Part shown: piece after piece, positions 26,115 through 36,449 of the stretch
Position numbering within the stretch: the stretch's first letter is position 1
Layout: each line of letters starts with the position of its first letter
DNA from: Sutcliffiella sp. FSL R7-0096
GTDB lineage: Bacteria > Bacillota > Bacilli > Bacillales > Bacillaceae_I
Assembly (NCBI RefSeq): GCF_038595065.1
Contig: NZ_CP152003.1
Location: 2,088,001-2,152,000, forward strand
Length of the DNA stretch: 64,000 bases
Reading direction: 5' to 3'
Program-made: the position numbers and the translations under genes
The notes under the pieces: generated by a model
What the model saw: only the letters and a program-made list of their open reading frames with translations
What the model was told of the DNA's origin: nothing
Databases searched by the model: none

Positions 26115-28193
26115 ATGTCAGATTACTTAGTTATTGTGGAATCACCAGCGAAAGCGAAAACGATTGAACGTTATCTAGGAAAAAAATATAAAGTAAAAGC
26201 ATCCATGGGACATGTAAGAGATCTACCTAAAAGCCAAATGGGCGTGAATGTGGATCATGAGTTTGAACCAAAGTATATCACCATCCGAGGTAAAGGACCT
26301 GTACTGAAAGAACTCAAGACCGCTGCTAAAAAAGCGAAGAAAATCTTTCTCGCGGCTGACCCGGATCGTGAAGGGGAAGCGATTGCTTGGCATCTCGCCC
26401 ACAGTTTGGATATCGACATCACTTCAGACTGCAGAGTAGTGTTTAATGAGATAACCAAAGATGCCATTAAAGAGTCCTTTAAGCATCCTAGACCAATCAA
26501 TTTGGATGTGGTGGATGCCCAACAGGCCAGAAGGATCCTTGATCGTCTTGTTGGTTACAATATCAGTCCTTTACTATGGAAGAAAGTGAAAAAGGGTTTA
26601 AGTGCAGGTCGGGTTCAATCCGTTGCGGTCAGACTTGTGATTGAAAGGGAACAAGAAATAAATGCTTTTATCCCAGAAGAATATTGGTCCATTAAAAGTT
26701 CATTCCTAACAGGCAAGTCCAAGGAATTTGAAGCAAACTTTTATGGTATAGATGGTAAAAAGACGGAACTAAAGTCAGAAGCGGAAGTAAAAGATGTATT
26801 AGGTAAGCTGGAAGGCAATTCATTTGAAGTGAAAAATGTTACCAAAAAGGAACGAAAACGAAATCCCGCCCTACCTTTCATCACCTCTTCTCTGCAACAG
26901 GAAGCAGCACGTAAGCTGAATTTCCGTGCAAAGAAAACGATGATGATGGCACAACAGTTGTACGAGGGAATTGAGCTGGGTAAAGAAGGAACGGTAGGTC
27001 TCATTACTTATATGCGTACAGATTCGACACGTATTTCTGAAACAGCCAAAAAAGAAGCGGTGGAATATATCGAAAAAACCTATGGCAGTCAATTTGTCTC
27101 CAAAGAAGAGAGAAAAGAGACGAAAAAAAGCAATGCACAAGATGCCCATGAAGCGATACGTCCAACTTCTACAATGAAGGACCCTCTGTCTATCAAAGAA
27201 TATCTGTCAAGAGATCAATATCGTCTATATAAATTGATTTGGGAACGATTTGTTGCAAGTCAAATGGCACCTGCCATCTTGGATACAGTAAGTGTGGATC
27301 TTATACAAAACAATGTCCAATTCCGTGCGACAGGTTCAACCGTTAAGTTCGCCGGCTTTATGAAAGTGTATGTGGAAGGAAATGATGATCAGCAGGAAGA
27401 AAAGGAAAATCTTCTCCCTCCATTGGAGAAAGGGGATACAGTTTTTTCAAAAGATATCGATCCTAAGCAACATTTCACTCAACCACCTCCAAGGTATACA
27501 GAAGCGAGATTAGTTAGGACGCTTGAAGAATTGGGCATCGGCAGACCATCAACCTATGCTCCTACGCTTGATACTATTCAAAAGCGGGGCTATGTGGCTT
27601 TGGATAATAAACGGTTTGTCCCAACCGAGCTTGGGGAGATTGTTATTCAACTTATCCTGGAATTCTTCCCTGAAATTATTAATGTGGAATTTACAGCGGA
27701 CCTTGAAACCAACTTGGATAATGTGGAAGATGGGAAAGTTAACTGGGTCGATATCATAGACGGTTTTTATCACGAATTTGCCAAACGTCTTGAAAAAGCA
27801 GAACAGGAAATGGAAGAGATCGAGATCAAGGATGAACCGGCCGGTGAGGATTGCGAACTATGCGGTCATGAAATGGTGTTCAAAATGGGAAGATACGGTA
27901 AGTTCATGGCATGTTCCAATTTTCCAGATTGTCGTAATACGAAACCAATCGTAAAAGATATCGGTGTACCTTGTCCCAAGTGTGAAAAAGGGAACATTGT
28001 GGAAAGAAAAAGTAAGAAGAAACGGATATTCTATGGTTGTGACCAGTATCCCTCTTGTGAGTTCCTCTCATGGGATAAGCCAATCGCCAGAAAATGTCCG
28101 AAGTGTGAGTCCTTATTGGTGGAGAAAAAGCTTAAAAAAGGTGTACAGGTACAATGCGTAGAGTGTGACTATAAAGAAGAACCACAAGGATAA
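26115..28193 (+). CDS. topA: DNA topoisomerase I
   Basis: 692 residues (B. subtilis 691). Relaxes negative supercoils through a 5' phosphotyrosine. The TOPRIM domain is N-terminal ([32 protein letters not shown]). The active-site tyrosine is Tyr299 in [13 protein letters not shown]. The C-terminus carries three four-cysteine zinc ribbons: CELCGH...CSNFPDC, CPKCEKG...CDQYPSC and CPKCESL...CVEC. The ATG follows GAGGAGGATTATTGA-type spacing. Confidence 0.97.
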   Translation: MSDYLVIVESPAKAKTIERYLGKKYKVKASMGHVRDLPKSQMGVNVDHEFEPKYITIRGKGPVLKELKTAAKKAKKIFLAADPDREGEAIAWHLAHSLDIDITSDCRVVFNEITKDAIKESFKHPRPINLDVVDAQQARRILDRLVGYNISPLLWKKVKKGLSAGRVQSVAVRLVIEREQEINAFIPEEYWSIKSSFLTGKSKEFEANFYGIDGKKTELKSEAEVKDVLGKLEGNSFEVKNVTKKERKRNPALPFITSSLQQEAARKLNFRAKKTMMMAQQLYEGIELGKEGTVGLITYMRTDSTRISETAKKEAVEYIEKTYGSQFVSKEERKETKKSNAQDAHEAIRPTSTMKDPLSIKEYLSRDQYRLYKLIWERFVASQMAPAILDTVSVDLIQNNVQFRATGSTVKFAGFMKVYVEGNDDQQEEKENLLPPLEKGDTVFSKDIDPKQHFTQPPPRYTEARLVRTLEELGIGRPSTYAPTLDTIQKRGYVALDNKRFVPTELGEIVIQLILEFFPEIINVEFTADLETNLDNVEDGKVNWVDIIDGFYHEFAKRLEKAEQEMEEIEIKDEPAGEDCELCGHEMVFKMGRYGKFMACSNFPDCRNTKPIVKDIGVPCPKCEKGNIVERKSKKKRIFYGCDQYPSCEFLSWDKPIARKCPKCESLLVEKKLKKGVQVQCVECDYKEEPQG

Positions 28194-28206
28194 GCAGATA
28201 GGTAGA

Positions 28207-28243
28207 GGGGACTGACACACATGCGGTTATGTCAGCCCTTTTT
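28207..28243 (+). terminator. Terminator after topA
   Basis: GGG and CTGACA (28208-28217) pair with TGTCAG and CCC (28230-28238), with one unpaired A and a 12-base loop, followed by TTTTT. Confidence 0.8.
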
Positions 28244-28303
28244 CCTTTGTGATGAAATACCTTGTAGCAACGAATTTTTAAACGTATTTGGAGGAATCTA
28301 GTG

Positions 28304-29605
28304 ATGACAACAACAGTTAATGTAATCGGTGCCGGTCTTGCAGGCAGTGAAGCTGCATGGCAGCTGGCTAACAAAGGGATCCAAGTTAACCTGTATGAAA
28401 TGCGACCGGTGAAACAAACGCCGGCTCATCATACAGATAAGTTTGCTGAGCTTGTTTGCTCGAATTCGCTTCGTGCCAACAATCTGACGAATGCAGTAGG
28501 AGTATTAAAAGAAGAAATGCGGATATTGGATTCTGTCATCATACGCTCTGCAGATGACTGCGCTGTACCGGCTGGCGGTGCCCTAGCAGTAGACAGGCAT
28601 GAATTTGCTGCAAAAGTAACGGAACGTGTCAAAGAACATCCAAATGTGACGGTTTTCAATGAAGAAATGGACCAGATTCCAGAAGGGCCGACCGTCATTG
28701 CAACCGGACCGCTGACTTCCAAATCCCTATCCGACCAGCTCCGTTCATTAACAGGAGAAGAATACCTTTATTTCTATGATGCTGCTGCACCGATTATCGA
28801 AAAGGACAGCATCAACATGGATATCGTGTATTTGAAATCCAGATACGATAAAGGGGAGGCGGCATACTTAAACTGCCCAATGACGGAAGAACAGTTTGAT
28901 CGTTTCTACAATGCATTAATAGAGGCGGAGACAGTTCCTTTAAAAGAGTTCGAGAAGGAAATCTTCTTTGAAGGCTGCATGCCGATTGAAGTAATGGCTA
29001 ACCGTGGAAAGAAAACAATGCTGTTTGGACCTATGAAACCAGTAGGACTCGAAGACCCTAAAACGGATAAACGCCCATATGCTGTAGTACAGCTTCGTCA
29101 AGACGATGCTGCTGGGACTTTGTATAACATTGTTGGTTTTCAGACACATTTAAAGTGGGGCCCACAAAAAGAAGTGATCCGTTTAATACCAGGTTTGGAA
29201 AATGCGGAAATTGTGCGATATGGCGTGATGCACCGAAACACCTTCATTAACTCTCCAAACCTCCTTAAGCCAACCTATCAATTCAAGGCAAGGGAAGACC
29301 TGTTTTTTGCCGGACAAATGACAGGTGTGGAAGGGTATGTGGAGTCTGCAGCATCAGGACTTGTAGCTGGGCTTAATGCGGCGCGTCTCGTACAAGGCCT
29401 TGAGCCACTTGTTTTCCCTAAGGAAACTGCTATTGGAAGCATGGCGAACTATATTACTTCTACAAATGCGAAGAACTTCCAGCCGATGAATGCAAACTTC
29501 GGTCTCTTCCCGGAGCTTCCAAAGAAAATCAAGAACAAGCAGGAACGTAATGAAGCTCATGCTAGGAGAGCGTTGGAAACAATTCAGAATTTTGTAAAAA
29601 ATTAA
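28304..29605 (+). CDS. trmFO: Folate-dependent tRNA uridine-54 methyltransferase TrmFO
   Basis: 433 residues (B. subtilis 435). FAD enzyme that makes ribothymidine at position 54 of tRNA using methylenetetrahydrofolate. The N-terminal dinucleotide fold is [17 protein letters not shown]. The two functional cysteines fall in ELVCSNSLR and [29 protein letters not shown] is the family C-terminal signature. The ATG at 28304 follows GGAGG; the GTG just before it (28301) is less well spaced. Confidence 0.97.
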   Translation: MTTTVNVIGAGLAGSEAAWQLANKGIQVNLYEMRPVKQTPAHHTDKFAELVCSNSLRANNLTNAVGVLKEEMRILDSVIIRSADDCAVPAGGALAVDRHEFAAKVTERVKEHPNVTVFNEEMDQIPEGPTVIATGPLTSKSLSDQLRSLTGEEYLYFYDAAAPIIEKDSINMDIVYLKSRYDKGEAAYLNCPMTEEQFDRFYNALIEAETVPLKEFEKEIFFEGCMPIEVMANRGKKTMLFGPMKPVGLEDPKTDKRPYAVVQLRQDDAAGTLYNIVGFQTHLKWGPQKEVIRLIPGLENAEIVRYGVMHRNTFINSPNLLKPTYQFKAREDLFFAGQMTGVEGYVESAASGLVAGLNAARLVQGLEPLVFPKETAIGSMANYITSTNAKNFQPMNANFGLFPELPKKIKNKQERNEAHARRALETIQNFVKN

Positions 29606-29617
29606 TCAAATTAATTG

Positions 29618-29656
29618 CAAGGGCTACTAAATTGTGATAATATTTAGTAGCCCTTG
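29618..29656 (+). other. 15-bp perfect hairpin between trmFO and xerC
   Basis: CAAGGGCTACTAAAT (29618-29632) is exactly complementary to ATTTAGTAGCCCTTG (29642-29656), with a 9-base loop. It has no T-run; instead the xerC ribosome binding site GAGGTGA begins three bases downstream. It could be an RNA processing site, a weak terminator or a translational control element. Confidence 0.7.
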
Positions 29657-29669
29657 TGAGGTGATAAGT

Positions 29670-30578
29670 ATGCAAAATGTTAACGTTTCGTTAATTTCTT
29701 TTCTGGAATATTTACAAATTGAGAAAAACTATTCAAAATATACTGTTGTATTTTATCAAAAGGATATTGAAGATTTTTTTGATTTTATGAAAGAGGAAGC
29801 CATTTCAAGCATCAATGAAGTCACTCATACAGAAGCACGTTTGTATTTGACCAAGCTACATCAAAAGAAATATGCAAGAAAAACGGTTGCAAGGAAGACC
29901 TCCAGTTTGCGAAGCTTTTATAAGTATCTGCTTCGTGAGGAAAAAGTGGAGCAAAACCCCTTTACCGTGGTTTCGTTACCAAAGCAGGAAAAGCGTCTAC
30001 CGCAGTTTTTGTATAGCGAAGAGTTGGAGAAATTGTTTGCTGCTTCCGATCTTTCAACGCCTCTCGGACAGAGGAATCAAGCCTTGCTTGAATTGCTCTA
30101 TGCTACAGGTATCCGAATAAGTGAATGTTGTCACATACAAGTGCAGGATATCGATTTTCAAGTAGGCACCATCCTTGTTACAGGAAAAGGAAACAAACAA
30201 CGGTATGTTCCTTTTGGCAGTTTTGCGCAGGATGCATTGAAAACCTATATGGAGGATGGTCGCATATCATTGCTTGAAAAGCAAAAGGCATCAACCCCGA
30301 CTAAGCATCTATTTCTCAATTTTCGGGGTGACGCACTTACTCCGCGTGGGGTCAGGGTCGTCCTGAACGATCTGGTAAAACAAGCATGCACAACCTTACA
30401 TATTAGTCCGCATATGCTTCGACATACCTTTGCTACACATATGCTGAATGAAGGGGCAGATCTTCGTGTGGTTCAGGAACTGCTTGGACATGCCAGCCTT
30501 TCATCCACACAGATTTACACACATGTGTCAAAAGAACATCTACAAAAGACGTATAATCAATTTCATCCTCGTGCATGA
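29670..30578 (+). CDS. xerC: Tyrosine recombinase XerC (CodV)
   Basis: 302 residues (B. subtilis CodV 304). Resolves chromosome dimers at dif together with XerD. The N-terminal core-binding SAM-like domain spans about 1-100. The catalytic residues are visible: Arg in ATGIRISECC, Lys in GKGNKQRYVPFG, HMLRHTFATH, LLGHASLSSTQIY with the nucleophile Tyr. The ATG at 29670 follows GAGGTGATAAGT. It heads the conserved xerC-hslV-hslU-codY operon. Confidence 0.95.
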   Translation: MQNVNVSLISFLEYLQIEKNYSKYTVVFYQKDIEDFFDFMKEEAISSINEVTHTEARLYLTKLHQKKYARKTVARKTSSLRSFYKYLLREEKVEQNPFTVVSLPKQEKRLPQFLYSEELEKLFAASDLSTPLGQRNQALLELLYATGIRISECCHIQVQDIDFQVGTILVTGKGNKQRYVPFGSFAQDALKTYMEDGRISLLEKQKASTPTKHLFLNFRGDALTPRGVRVVLNDLVKQACTTLHISPHMLRHTFATHMLNEGADLRVVQELLGHASLSSTQIYTHVSKEHLQKTYNQFHPRA

Positions 30579-30599
30579 GGATCGAACGGAGGGTCACTG

Positions 30600-31142
30600 A
30601 TGTCAACATTTCATGCTACTACGATATTTGCAGTCCAGCATAATGGACAAAGTGCAATGTCAGGTGACGGTCAAGTTACATTTGGAAATGCGGTTGTTAT
30701 GAAGCATACAGCACGAAAGGTGCGAAAGCTTTTTAATGGGAGGATCTTGGCCGGCTTTGCAGGATCCGTAGCAGATGCTTTCACCTTGTTCGAAATGTTC
30801 GAGGCAAAACTTGAGGAATACAACGGAAACATCCAACGCTCTAGCGTCGAGCTTGCCAAAGAGTGGAGAAGTGACAAAGTACTGAGGAAATTGGAAGCAA
30901 TGTTGATTGTAATGGATGAGTCCAGCATGTTATTGGTATCTGGGACTGGAGAAGTAATTGAACCGGATGATGGGATACTGGCGATAGGCTCAGGTGGGAA
31001 CTATGCACTTGCTGCAGGCCGTGCATTGAAAAGGTATGCAGGAGAACACATGACTGCACGTGAAATTGCAAAGGCTTCCCTGGAGACTGCAGGAGAGATT
31101 TGTGTGTACACTAATGACAATATCATTGTAGAAGAACTATAG
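30600..31142 (+). CDS. hslV: ATP-dependent protease subunit HslV (ClpQ/CodW)
   Basis: 180 residues. Proteasome-like peptidase that works with the HslU ATPase. As in B. subtilis, the chain begins [12 protein letters not shown], with five residues more before the TTI motif than the usual HslV. In B. subtilis the N-terminal serine rather than threonine is reported as nucleophile; Ser2 is retained here. [14 protein letters not shown] is the family signature. The ATG overlaps no gene and follows GGAGGG. Confidence 0.95.
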   Translation: MSTFHATTIFAVQHNGQSAMSGDGQVTFGNAVVMKHTARKVRKLFNGRILAGFAGSVADAFTLFEMFEAKLEEYNGNIQRSSVELAKEWRSDKVLRKLEAMLIVMDESSMLLVSGTGEVIEPDDGILAIGSGGNYALAAGRALKRYAGEHMTAREIAKASLETAGEICVYTNDNIIVEEL

Positions 31143-31159
31143 AAAAGGCGGTTGTGGAC

Positions 31160-32560
31160 ATGAGTACAAAATTGACCCCTAGGCAAATAGTAGATATGCT
31201 TGATCAATATATTGTGGGCCAGACGAATGCCAAAAAAGCTGTTGCTGTGGCGTTGAGAAACAGATACAGAAGAAGCTTGCTCAAAGGCAGTCTCCGGGAC
31301 GAAGTGGTGCCTAAGAACATTTTGATGATCGGGCCGACCGGTGTCGGCAAGACGGAAATTGCCCGCAGGATTGCCAAACTTGTGGGAGCACCATTCATAA
31401 AGGTCGAAGCGACGAAATTTACAGAAGTAGGATATGTAGGTCGCGATGTGGAGTCTATGGTCCGTGACTTGGTGGAAACTTCCGTTCGTCTTGTAAAAGA
31501 AGAAAAAATGGCAAGTGTCAAAGATAGAGCTTTGGAAAATGCAAACAAACGAATTGTAGAACTCTTAGTACCTGGCAAGCAAAAAAACACCTCCTACAAA
31601 AATCCTTTAGAGATGTTTTTTGGAGGCAACGCGCCGACCAATGAAGCGGAGGAGCAGGAAAAACAGGAAGAGGTCTCCATTAAAGAGCAGCGAAGAAGGA
31701 TGGCCCACCAACTTGCATTGGGGGAGCTTGAGGACCGATATATCACGGTGGAAGTGGAAGAACAGCAGGGCTCCATGTTTGACATGCTTCAAGGGTCGGG
31801 TATGGAACAAATGGGCATGAACATGCAGGATGCTCTTAGCAACCTGATGCCAAAGAAAAAGAAAAAAAGAAAGCTCACGGTACGTGAAGCAAGACCGGTG
31901 TTGACCCATGAAGAAGCGCAAAAGCTTATAGATATGGATGAAGTGACACAGGATGCAGTGATGCGTGCGGAACAGAGCGGAATCATCTTCATCGATGAAA
32001 TTGATAAGATAGCCAAAAAGAACAGTGGCTCTTCTGCAGATGTTTCCCGCGAAGGAGTACAACGTGATATTCTTCCCATTGTGGAAGGTTCCACTGTTGT
32101 CACCAAGTATGGACAGGTGAAAACCGATCATGTTCTTTTCATATCCGCAGGTGCCTTTCATATTGCCAAACCGTCCGACCTCATTCCCGAACTGCAGGGG
32201 CGTTTTCCGATTCGTGTTGAATTGACGAAACTGTCCATTGAAGATTTCGTGAGGATATTGGTGGAGCCGGATAATGCATTGTTGAAACAATATACGGCAT
32301 TATTGGAAACGGAAGGTATAAAAGTCGAATTTTCTGACGATGCTATTCGTAAAATAGCCGAAGTTGCGTTTCAGGTGAACCAGGATACGGATAACATCGG
32401 AGCAAGACGCCTACATACGATTCTCGAAAAACTCTTAGAGGATCTATCCTTTGAAGCGCCAGACATCAATCTCGAAAAGATTGTCATCACCCCGCAGTAT
32501 GTAGATGAAAAACTAGGAAATATCGTAAAAAACAAAGATTTAAGCCAATTTATTTTATAG
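31160..32560 (+). CDS. hslU: ATP-dependent protease ATPase subunit HslU (ClpY)
   Basis: 466 residues (B. subtilis 467). AAA+ unfoldase feeding HslV. Walker A GPTGVGKT is at 58-65 and Walker B is in [10 protein letters not shown]. The intermediate domain sits between (about 110-240, including [18 protein letters not shown]). The sensor and C-terminal [12 protein letters not shown] and the tail ending DLSQFIL insert into HslV. The ATG at 31160 is preferred to a GTG six bases upstream because the family begins near KLTPRQIV. Confidence 0.96.
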   Translation: MSTKLTPRQIVDMLDQYIVGQTNAKKAVAVALRNRYRRSLLKGSLRDEVVPKNILMIGPTGVGKTEIARRIAKLVGAPFIKVEATKFTEVGYVGRDVESMVRDLVETSVRLVKEEKMASVKDRALENANKRIVELLVPGKQKNTSYKNPLEMFFGGNAPTNEAEEQEKQEEVSIKEQRRRMAHQLALGELEDRYITVEVEEQQGSMFDMLQGSGMEQMGMNMQDALSNLMPKKKKKRKLTVREARPVLTHEEAQKLIDMDEVTQDAVMRAEQSGIIFIDEIDKIAKKNSGSSADVSREGVQRDILPIVEGSTVVTKYGQVKTDHVLFISAGAFHIAKPSDLIPELQGRFPIRVELTKLSIEDFVRILVEPDNALLKQYTALLETEGIKVEFSDDAIRKIAEVAFQVNQDTDNIGARRLHTILEKLLEDLSFEAPDINLEKIVITPQYVDEKLGNIVKNKDLSQFIL

Positions 32561-32584
32561 AAGTAGATTCTAGGAGGAAATAAG

Positions 32585-33364
32585 ATGCCATTATTACAAA
32601 AAACAAGAACAATCAATGCAATGTTACAAAGAGCAGCAGGAAAACCGGTTAATTTCAAAGAGATGTCTGAAACATTATGTAATGTAATCGAAGCTAATGT
32701 ATTTGTGCTTTCCCGCCGTGGAAAGCTATTGGGATATTCCATCAATCAACAGATTGAAAACGAACGTATGATTAAAATGCTTGAAGACCGCCAGTTCCCG
32801 GAGGAATATACAAAGAACCTGTTCAATATCTCTGAAACATCATCCAACCTGGATGTAGAGAGTGAATATACTGCATTCCCTGTAGAGAACAAAGAATTGT
32901 TTCAATCAGGTTTAACGACCATCGTACCAATCATCGGTGGTGGAGAGCGTCTTGGTACACTGATTCTTGCTCGCCTGCAAGAACCATTCTCTGACGATGA
33001 TCTTATCTTGGCTGAATATGGTGCGACAGTGGTAGGGATGGAAATTCTTCGTGAGAAAGCGGAAGAGATCGAAGAGGAAGCCAGAAGTAAAGCTGTCGTA
33101 CAAATGGCGATCAGCTCGCTATCGTACAGTGAGCTAGAAGCGATTGAGCATATTTTCGAAGAGCTTGACGGAAAAGAAGGTCTGCTAGTGGCAAGTAAAA
33201 TTGCCGACAGAGTTGGGATTACACGTTCTGTCATCGTAAATGCATTACGTAAACTAGAAAGCGCAGGAGTAATAGAGTCGCGTTCATTAGGAATGAAAGG
33301 TACTTACATTAAAGTGCTTAACGACAAATTCTTGTTTGAACTTTCAAAATTGAAATCACACTAA
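32585..33364 (+). CDS. codY: Global transcriptional regulator CodY
   Basis: 259 residues, identical in length to B. subtilis CodY. Senses GTP and branched-chain amino acids and represses stationary-phase, nutrient and motility genes. The N-terminal GAF domain covers about 1-155. The C-terminal winged helix-turn-helix contains [20 protein letters not shown]. It ends the xerC operon at a strong terminator and lies directly before the flagellar operon, which CodY controls in B. subtilis. Confidence 0.98.
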   Translation: MPLLQKTRTINAMLQRAAGKPVNFKEMSETLCNVIEANVFVLSRRGKLLGYSINQQIENERMIKMLEDRQFPEEYTKNLFNISETSSNLDVESEYTAFPVENKELFQSGLTTIVPIIGGGERLGTLILARLQEPFSDDDLILAEYGATVVGMEILREKAEEIEEEARSKAVVQMAISSLSYSELEAIEHIFEELDGKEGLLVASKIADRVGITRSVIVNALRKLESAGVIESRSLGMKGTYIKVLNDKFLFELSKLKSH

Positions 33365-33376
33365 TTATTAAAAAGT

Positions 33377-33426
33377 AGGGTCTGACCATTGGTTGCTAAA
33401 ATAGCAACTGGTCAGACCCTTTTTTG
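33377..33426 (+). terminator. Terminator after codY
   Basis: AGGGTCTGACCA (33377-33388) pairs with TGGTCAGACCCT (33409-33420), with an inner stem GGTTGCTA/TAGCAAC, followed by TTTTTT. Very strong; it separates codY from the fla/che operon. Confidence 0.95.
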
Positions 33427-33518
33427 TTCATTTCAAGAGCTTTTTCTATTCCTTGAAACCTAATAGGTCTATATACCCATAATGAAAAATGAGTCAAATT
33501 ATCGATTTTTTTTAACAA

Positions 33519-33588
33519 TTGACACATAGACATATGTGTTACCTTAATTTACAATACAAATATACATATTTCGACAAACTTATATAAT
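33519..33588 (+). promoter_or_regulatory. Candidate sigma-A promoters of the fla/che operon
   Basis: Two candidates are seen. TTGACA (33519-33524) with CTTAAT (33543-33548) has an 18-base spacer. TATACA (33561-33566) with TATAAT (33583-33588) has a 16-base spacer. A perfect inverted repeat ACACATA-GACA-TATGTGT (33522-33539) covers the first spacer and may bind a regulator. No good sigma-D motif was found here. Confidence 0.5.
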
Positions 33589-33620
33589 TCGTTACAAAAG
33601 ATTTATTTGTGGGGGTACTA

Positions 33621-34010
33621 ATGAAGATTTTTTCGACATCCATCCAAGCATTGGAAAAAGGGATTCAATACTCAGGGGTAAAACATAAAGCGATTTCTCA
33701 TAATATCGCAAACGTAGATACACCGAATTTCAAGCGAAAAGAAATTACACCGAATTTTGGAGAGACTTTTCAAAAAGCACTAAAGTCACATAAAACAGAT
33801 GCCAGGCATCAGGATTTCTCGGGGACTACGAATCTCCCATACAAAGCAGATAAAACGTCCCATTCCTATTCGCATAATGGCAATAATGTGGACATCGATA
33901 AAGAAATGTCAGACTTGGCTGAAAATCAAATTTATTATTACACTTTGATTGACCAGATGAATGGGAAGTTTCAATCCCTGCAATCCGTGATTAAAGGAGG
34001 TAAGGCATAA
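33621..34010 (+). CDS. flgB: Flagellar basal-body rod protein FlgB
   Basis: 129 residues, equal to B. subtilis FlgB. Proximal rod subunit exported through the flagellar apparatus. It has the N-terminal rod-hook motif ISHNIANVDTPNFKRKE and the heptad-rich C-terminal helix. The ATG at 33621 follows GTGGGGGT; an in-frame upstream GTG at 33609 lies in that site. First gene of the fla/che operon; its TAA shares a base with the flgC ATG. Confidence 0.96.
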   Translation: MKIFSTSIQALEKGIQYSGVKHKAISHNIANVDTPNFKRKEITPNFGETFQKALKSHKTDARHQDFSGTTNLPYKADKTSHSYSHNGNNVDIDKEMSDLAENQIYYYTLIDQMNGKFQSLQSVIKGGKA

Positions 34011-34462
34011 TGTCAATGTTTAAAAGCATGAATATTTCTGCCTCCGCGCTGACTGCACAGAGACTCAGAATGGATGTCATCTCTTCTAATATGGCAAATG
34101 TCGACTCTACAAGAGGAACATACCGTAATGGTCAATGGGAGCCATACAAGAGGAAGGTCGTGGAAACTGCAGCAAAAGAGAACAGTTTCCAGTCGTTCTT
34201 ACAGAAAGCCTCCGGTACAAATAATGGAATTGGCAATGGAGTGAGTATTACGAGAATTAAAGAAGATGATGCTCCATTCCGAGTGGTTTTTGACCCAGAA
34301 CATCCGGATGCCAATGAAGAGGGTTATGTAGAACTGCCAAACGTGGATCCATTGAAAGAAATGGTGGATCTTATGAGTGCTTCAAGGTCATATGAAGCAA
34401 ACGTTACAGTTTTCAATGCCTCCAAGGGAATCATGATGAAAACTTTGGAGCTTGGTAAATAA
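34010..34462 (+). CDS. flgC: Flagellar basal-body rod protein FlgC
   Basis: 150 residues, equal to B. subtilis. Rod subunit next to FlgB. SALTAQRLRMDVISSNMANV is the rod motif, and VDLMSASRSYEANVTVFNA is the C-terminal family signature. Coupled to flgB by a TAATG junction; fliE follows 15 bases later. Confidence 0.96.
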   Translation: MSMFKSMNISASALTAQRLRMDVISSNMANVDSTRGTYRNGQWEPYKRKVVETAAKENSFQSFLQKASGTNNGIGNGVSITRIKEDDAPFRVVFDPEHPDANEEGYVELPNVDPLKEMVDLMSASRSYEANVTVFNASKGIMMKTLELGK

Positions 34463-34477
34463 ATGGGAGGGTTTTAA

Positions 34478-34774
34478 ATGATTTCCAAGATAACTAACAC
34501 CAATCAAGTCGTCCAACAGACAAACAGCCTTCAGAAAACGAGCGGTGATGTGCATCAGCAATTTTCGACCTATCTGAAGAACGCAATCAATGAAGTGAAC
34601 AACTCTCAAGTTGCTTCCAATCAAATAACGACAAAGCTGGTCAACAATGAAGGAGTCGAGCTTCATGATGTCCTGATTGCCCAACAAAAAGCAAGTGTTG
34701 CCATGCAATTGACGATGGAAGTGAGAAATAAAGGCGTTGAAGCCTATCAAGAAATCATGAGAATGCAAGTTTAA
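34478..34774 (+). CDS. fliE: Flagellar hook-basal body complex protein FliE
   Basis: 98 residues (B. subtilis 106). Links the MS ring to the rod. The C-terminal half VELHDVLIAQQKASVAMQLTMEVRNK is the conserved FliE block. The ATG follows TGGGAGGG. A 72-base gap with no clear terminator separates it from fliF. Confidence 0.95.
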   Translation: MISKITNTNQVVQQTNSLQKTSGDVHQQFSTYLKNAINEVNNSQVASNQITTKLVNNEGVELHDVLIAQQKASVAMQLTMEVRNKGVEAYQEIMRMQV

Positions 34775-34846
34775 TCACTAGAAAAATAGATGCGGTTATT
34801 CACTGCATAATCGTGCTGCAAGATAATAACCGGGGGAATTGACGTA

Positions 34847-36436
34847 ATGAAAGAAAAATTACAAGAGATAAAGATAAAAACTACTTCCTTTTGGAGAGAC
34901 AGAAATAAAACCCAAAAGACAGCGATAATAAGTACGATGGTCGTATCATTCTTTGCAATATTTTCCATCATTTATTTTTTAACAAAAACGGATATGGCAC
35001 CCTTATATAAAGACCTGACAGTCCAGGAAACTGGACAGATCAAAGAAGTATTGGACGGAAGAGGAATCCAATCACAAATAACGAGTAATGGTACAGCCAT
35101 TCTAGTTCCCGCACACACAGTGGATTCCTTAAAGGTGGAACTGGCAGCAGAAGGGGTACCAAAAAGCGGAAGTATCGATTATGGCTTTTTCGGAGAAAGA
35201 TCAGGGTTTGGCATGACCGATAACGAATTTCAAATCATGAAGCTCGATGCCATGCAAACGGAATTGGCCAATCTAATCAAAGGAATAGATGGGGTTAGAG
35301 ATGCTCAAGTAATGCTTAGTCTTCCAGAGGAAGGCGTTTTCGTAAGAGAATCCAATCAGGAGGCATCTGCATCCATTGTCATACATAATGAAGCTGGTTA
35401 TCAGTTTGATCAGAATCATATAAATGCACTCTACCACCTTGTATCCAAAAGTGTTCCGAACCTATCTACGGATAATATCGTCATTATGAATCAAAATTTT
35501 GAGTACTTTGATTTGAAAAATAATCAAAATAATGGAAATTCTTTCAACGTGGCAACACAGCTTGAATTAAAAAAAGAGATTGAAAGAGATATCCAAAGGC
35601 AAGTGCAACAAATGCTCGGCATGATGATGGGTTATAACAAAGTGGTCGTTTCTGTTACAACCGATATTGATTTTACCCAGGAAAACAGAGAAGAGAATCT
35701 TGTCTCGCCGGTTGATTCGGAAAATATGGAAGGTATTGCAGTTAGTGTGGAACGGATCACAGAAACCTACACCGGAAGTGAAGACGCAGCAGGGGGAGTT
35801 CCAGGTACTGGAGAAGCAGACATCCCAGCATATGTTGCCGGTGGAGGAAGCGGTAGTGGCGATTATGAACGAATGGAAGAACGAATCAACAATGATGTTA
35901 ATAGAATCAGAAAAGAGATAGTGGAGAGTCCTTACAAAGTAAGGGACATGGGTATCCAGGTAATGGTGGAACCGCCGATTGCAGATGATCCCCTATCCAT
36001 GCAGGAAACCACGGTAGATGATATCAGACAGATTTTGAGCACGATTGTGCGTACTACCATTGATAAGAACATGTTAGGGGAAGATCCTCAAAATGCAAAT
36101 ATTGATGATAAAGTCGTGGTATCTGTGCAACCGTTCAATGGAAAAGTGGATATGGAAGAAGCGACTGCCTCCGCTATCCCTATGTGGGTGTATATCGCTG
36201 CAGGAATTTTACTCGCAGTAATTCTTCTTTTATTGTTCCTGCTATTGAAACGAAATAGGAATGAAGAAGAAGAAGAGGATATTTTTGTGGAAGAAGAAAC
36301 GGTCCAGATAAATGTGCCGGATATAAACAATGAAAAAGAATCAGAAAGCACAGCGCGTAGAAAACAACTTGAGAAAATGGCAAAAGAGAAGCCGGATGAA
36401 TTTGCAAAATTGTTACGCTCATGGCTCTCTGAATAA
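34847..36436 (+). CDS. fliF: Flagellar MS-ring protein FliF
   Basis: 529 residues (B. subtilis 536). Forms the membrane ring that supports the rod and the C ring. Two membrane segments flank a large periplasm-side region: about residues 24-43 (IISTMVVSFFAIFSIIYFL) and near 445-467 (MWVYIAAGILLAVILLLLFL). The ring-building motifs are seen as YKDLTVQETGQI and LPEEGVFVRESNQ. The acidic cytoplasmic tail after the second segment should bind FliG. Confidence 0.96.
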   Translation: MKEKLQEIKIKTTSFWRDRNKTQKTAIISTMVVSFFAIFSIIYFLTKTDMAPLYKDLTVQETGQIKEVLDGRGIQSQITSNGTAILVPAHTVDSLKVELAAEGVPKSGSIDYGFFGERSGFGMTDNEFQIMKLDAMQTELANLIKGIDGVRDAQVMLSLPEEGVFVRESNQEASASIVIHNEAGYQFDQNHINALYHLVSKSVPNLSTDNIVIMNQNFEYFDLKNNQNNGNSFNVATQLELKKEIERDIQRQVQQMLGMMMGYNKVVVSVTTDIDFTQENREENLVSPVDSENMEGIAVSVERITETYTGSEDAAGGVPGTGEADIPAYVAGGGSGSGDYERMEERINNDVNRIRKEIVESPYKVRDMGIQVMVEPPIADDPLSMQETTVDDIRQILSTIVRTTIDKNMLGEDPQNANIDDKVVVSVQPFNGKVDMEEATASAIPMWVYIAAGILLAVILLLLFLLLKRNRNEEEEEDIFVEEETVQINVPDINNEKESESTARRKQLEKMAKEKPDEFAKLLRSWLSE

Positions 36437-36449
36437 AGGGGAGATATAA

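Noticed and set aside
33427-33620. Sigma-D promoter before flgB
   Set aside because: No convincing TAAA with GCCGATAT spacing in this gap.
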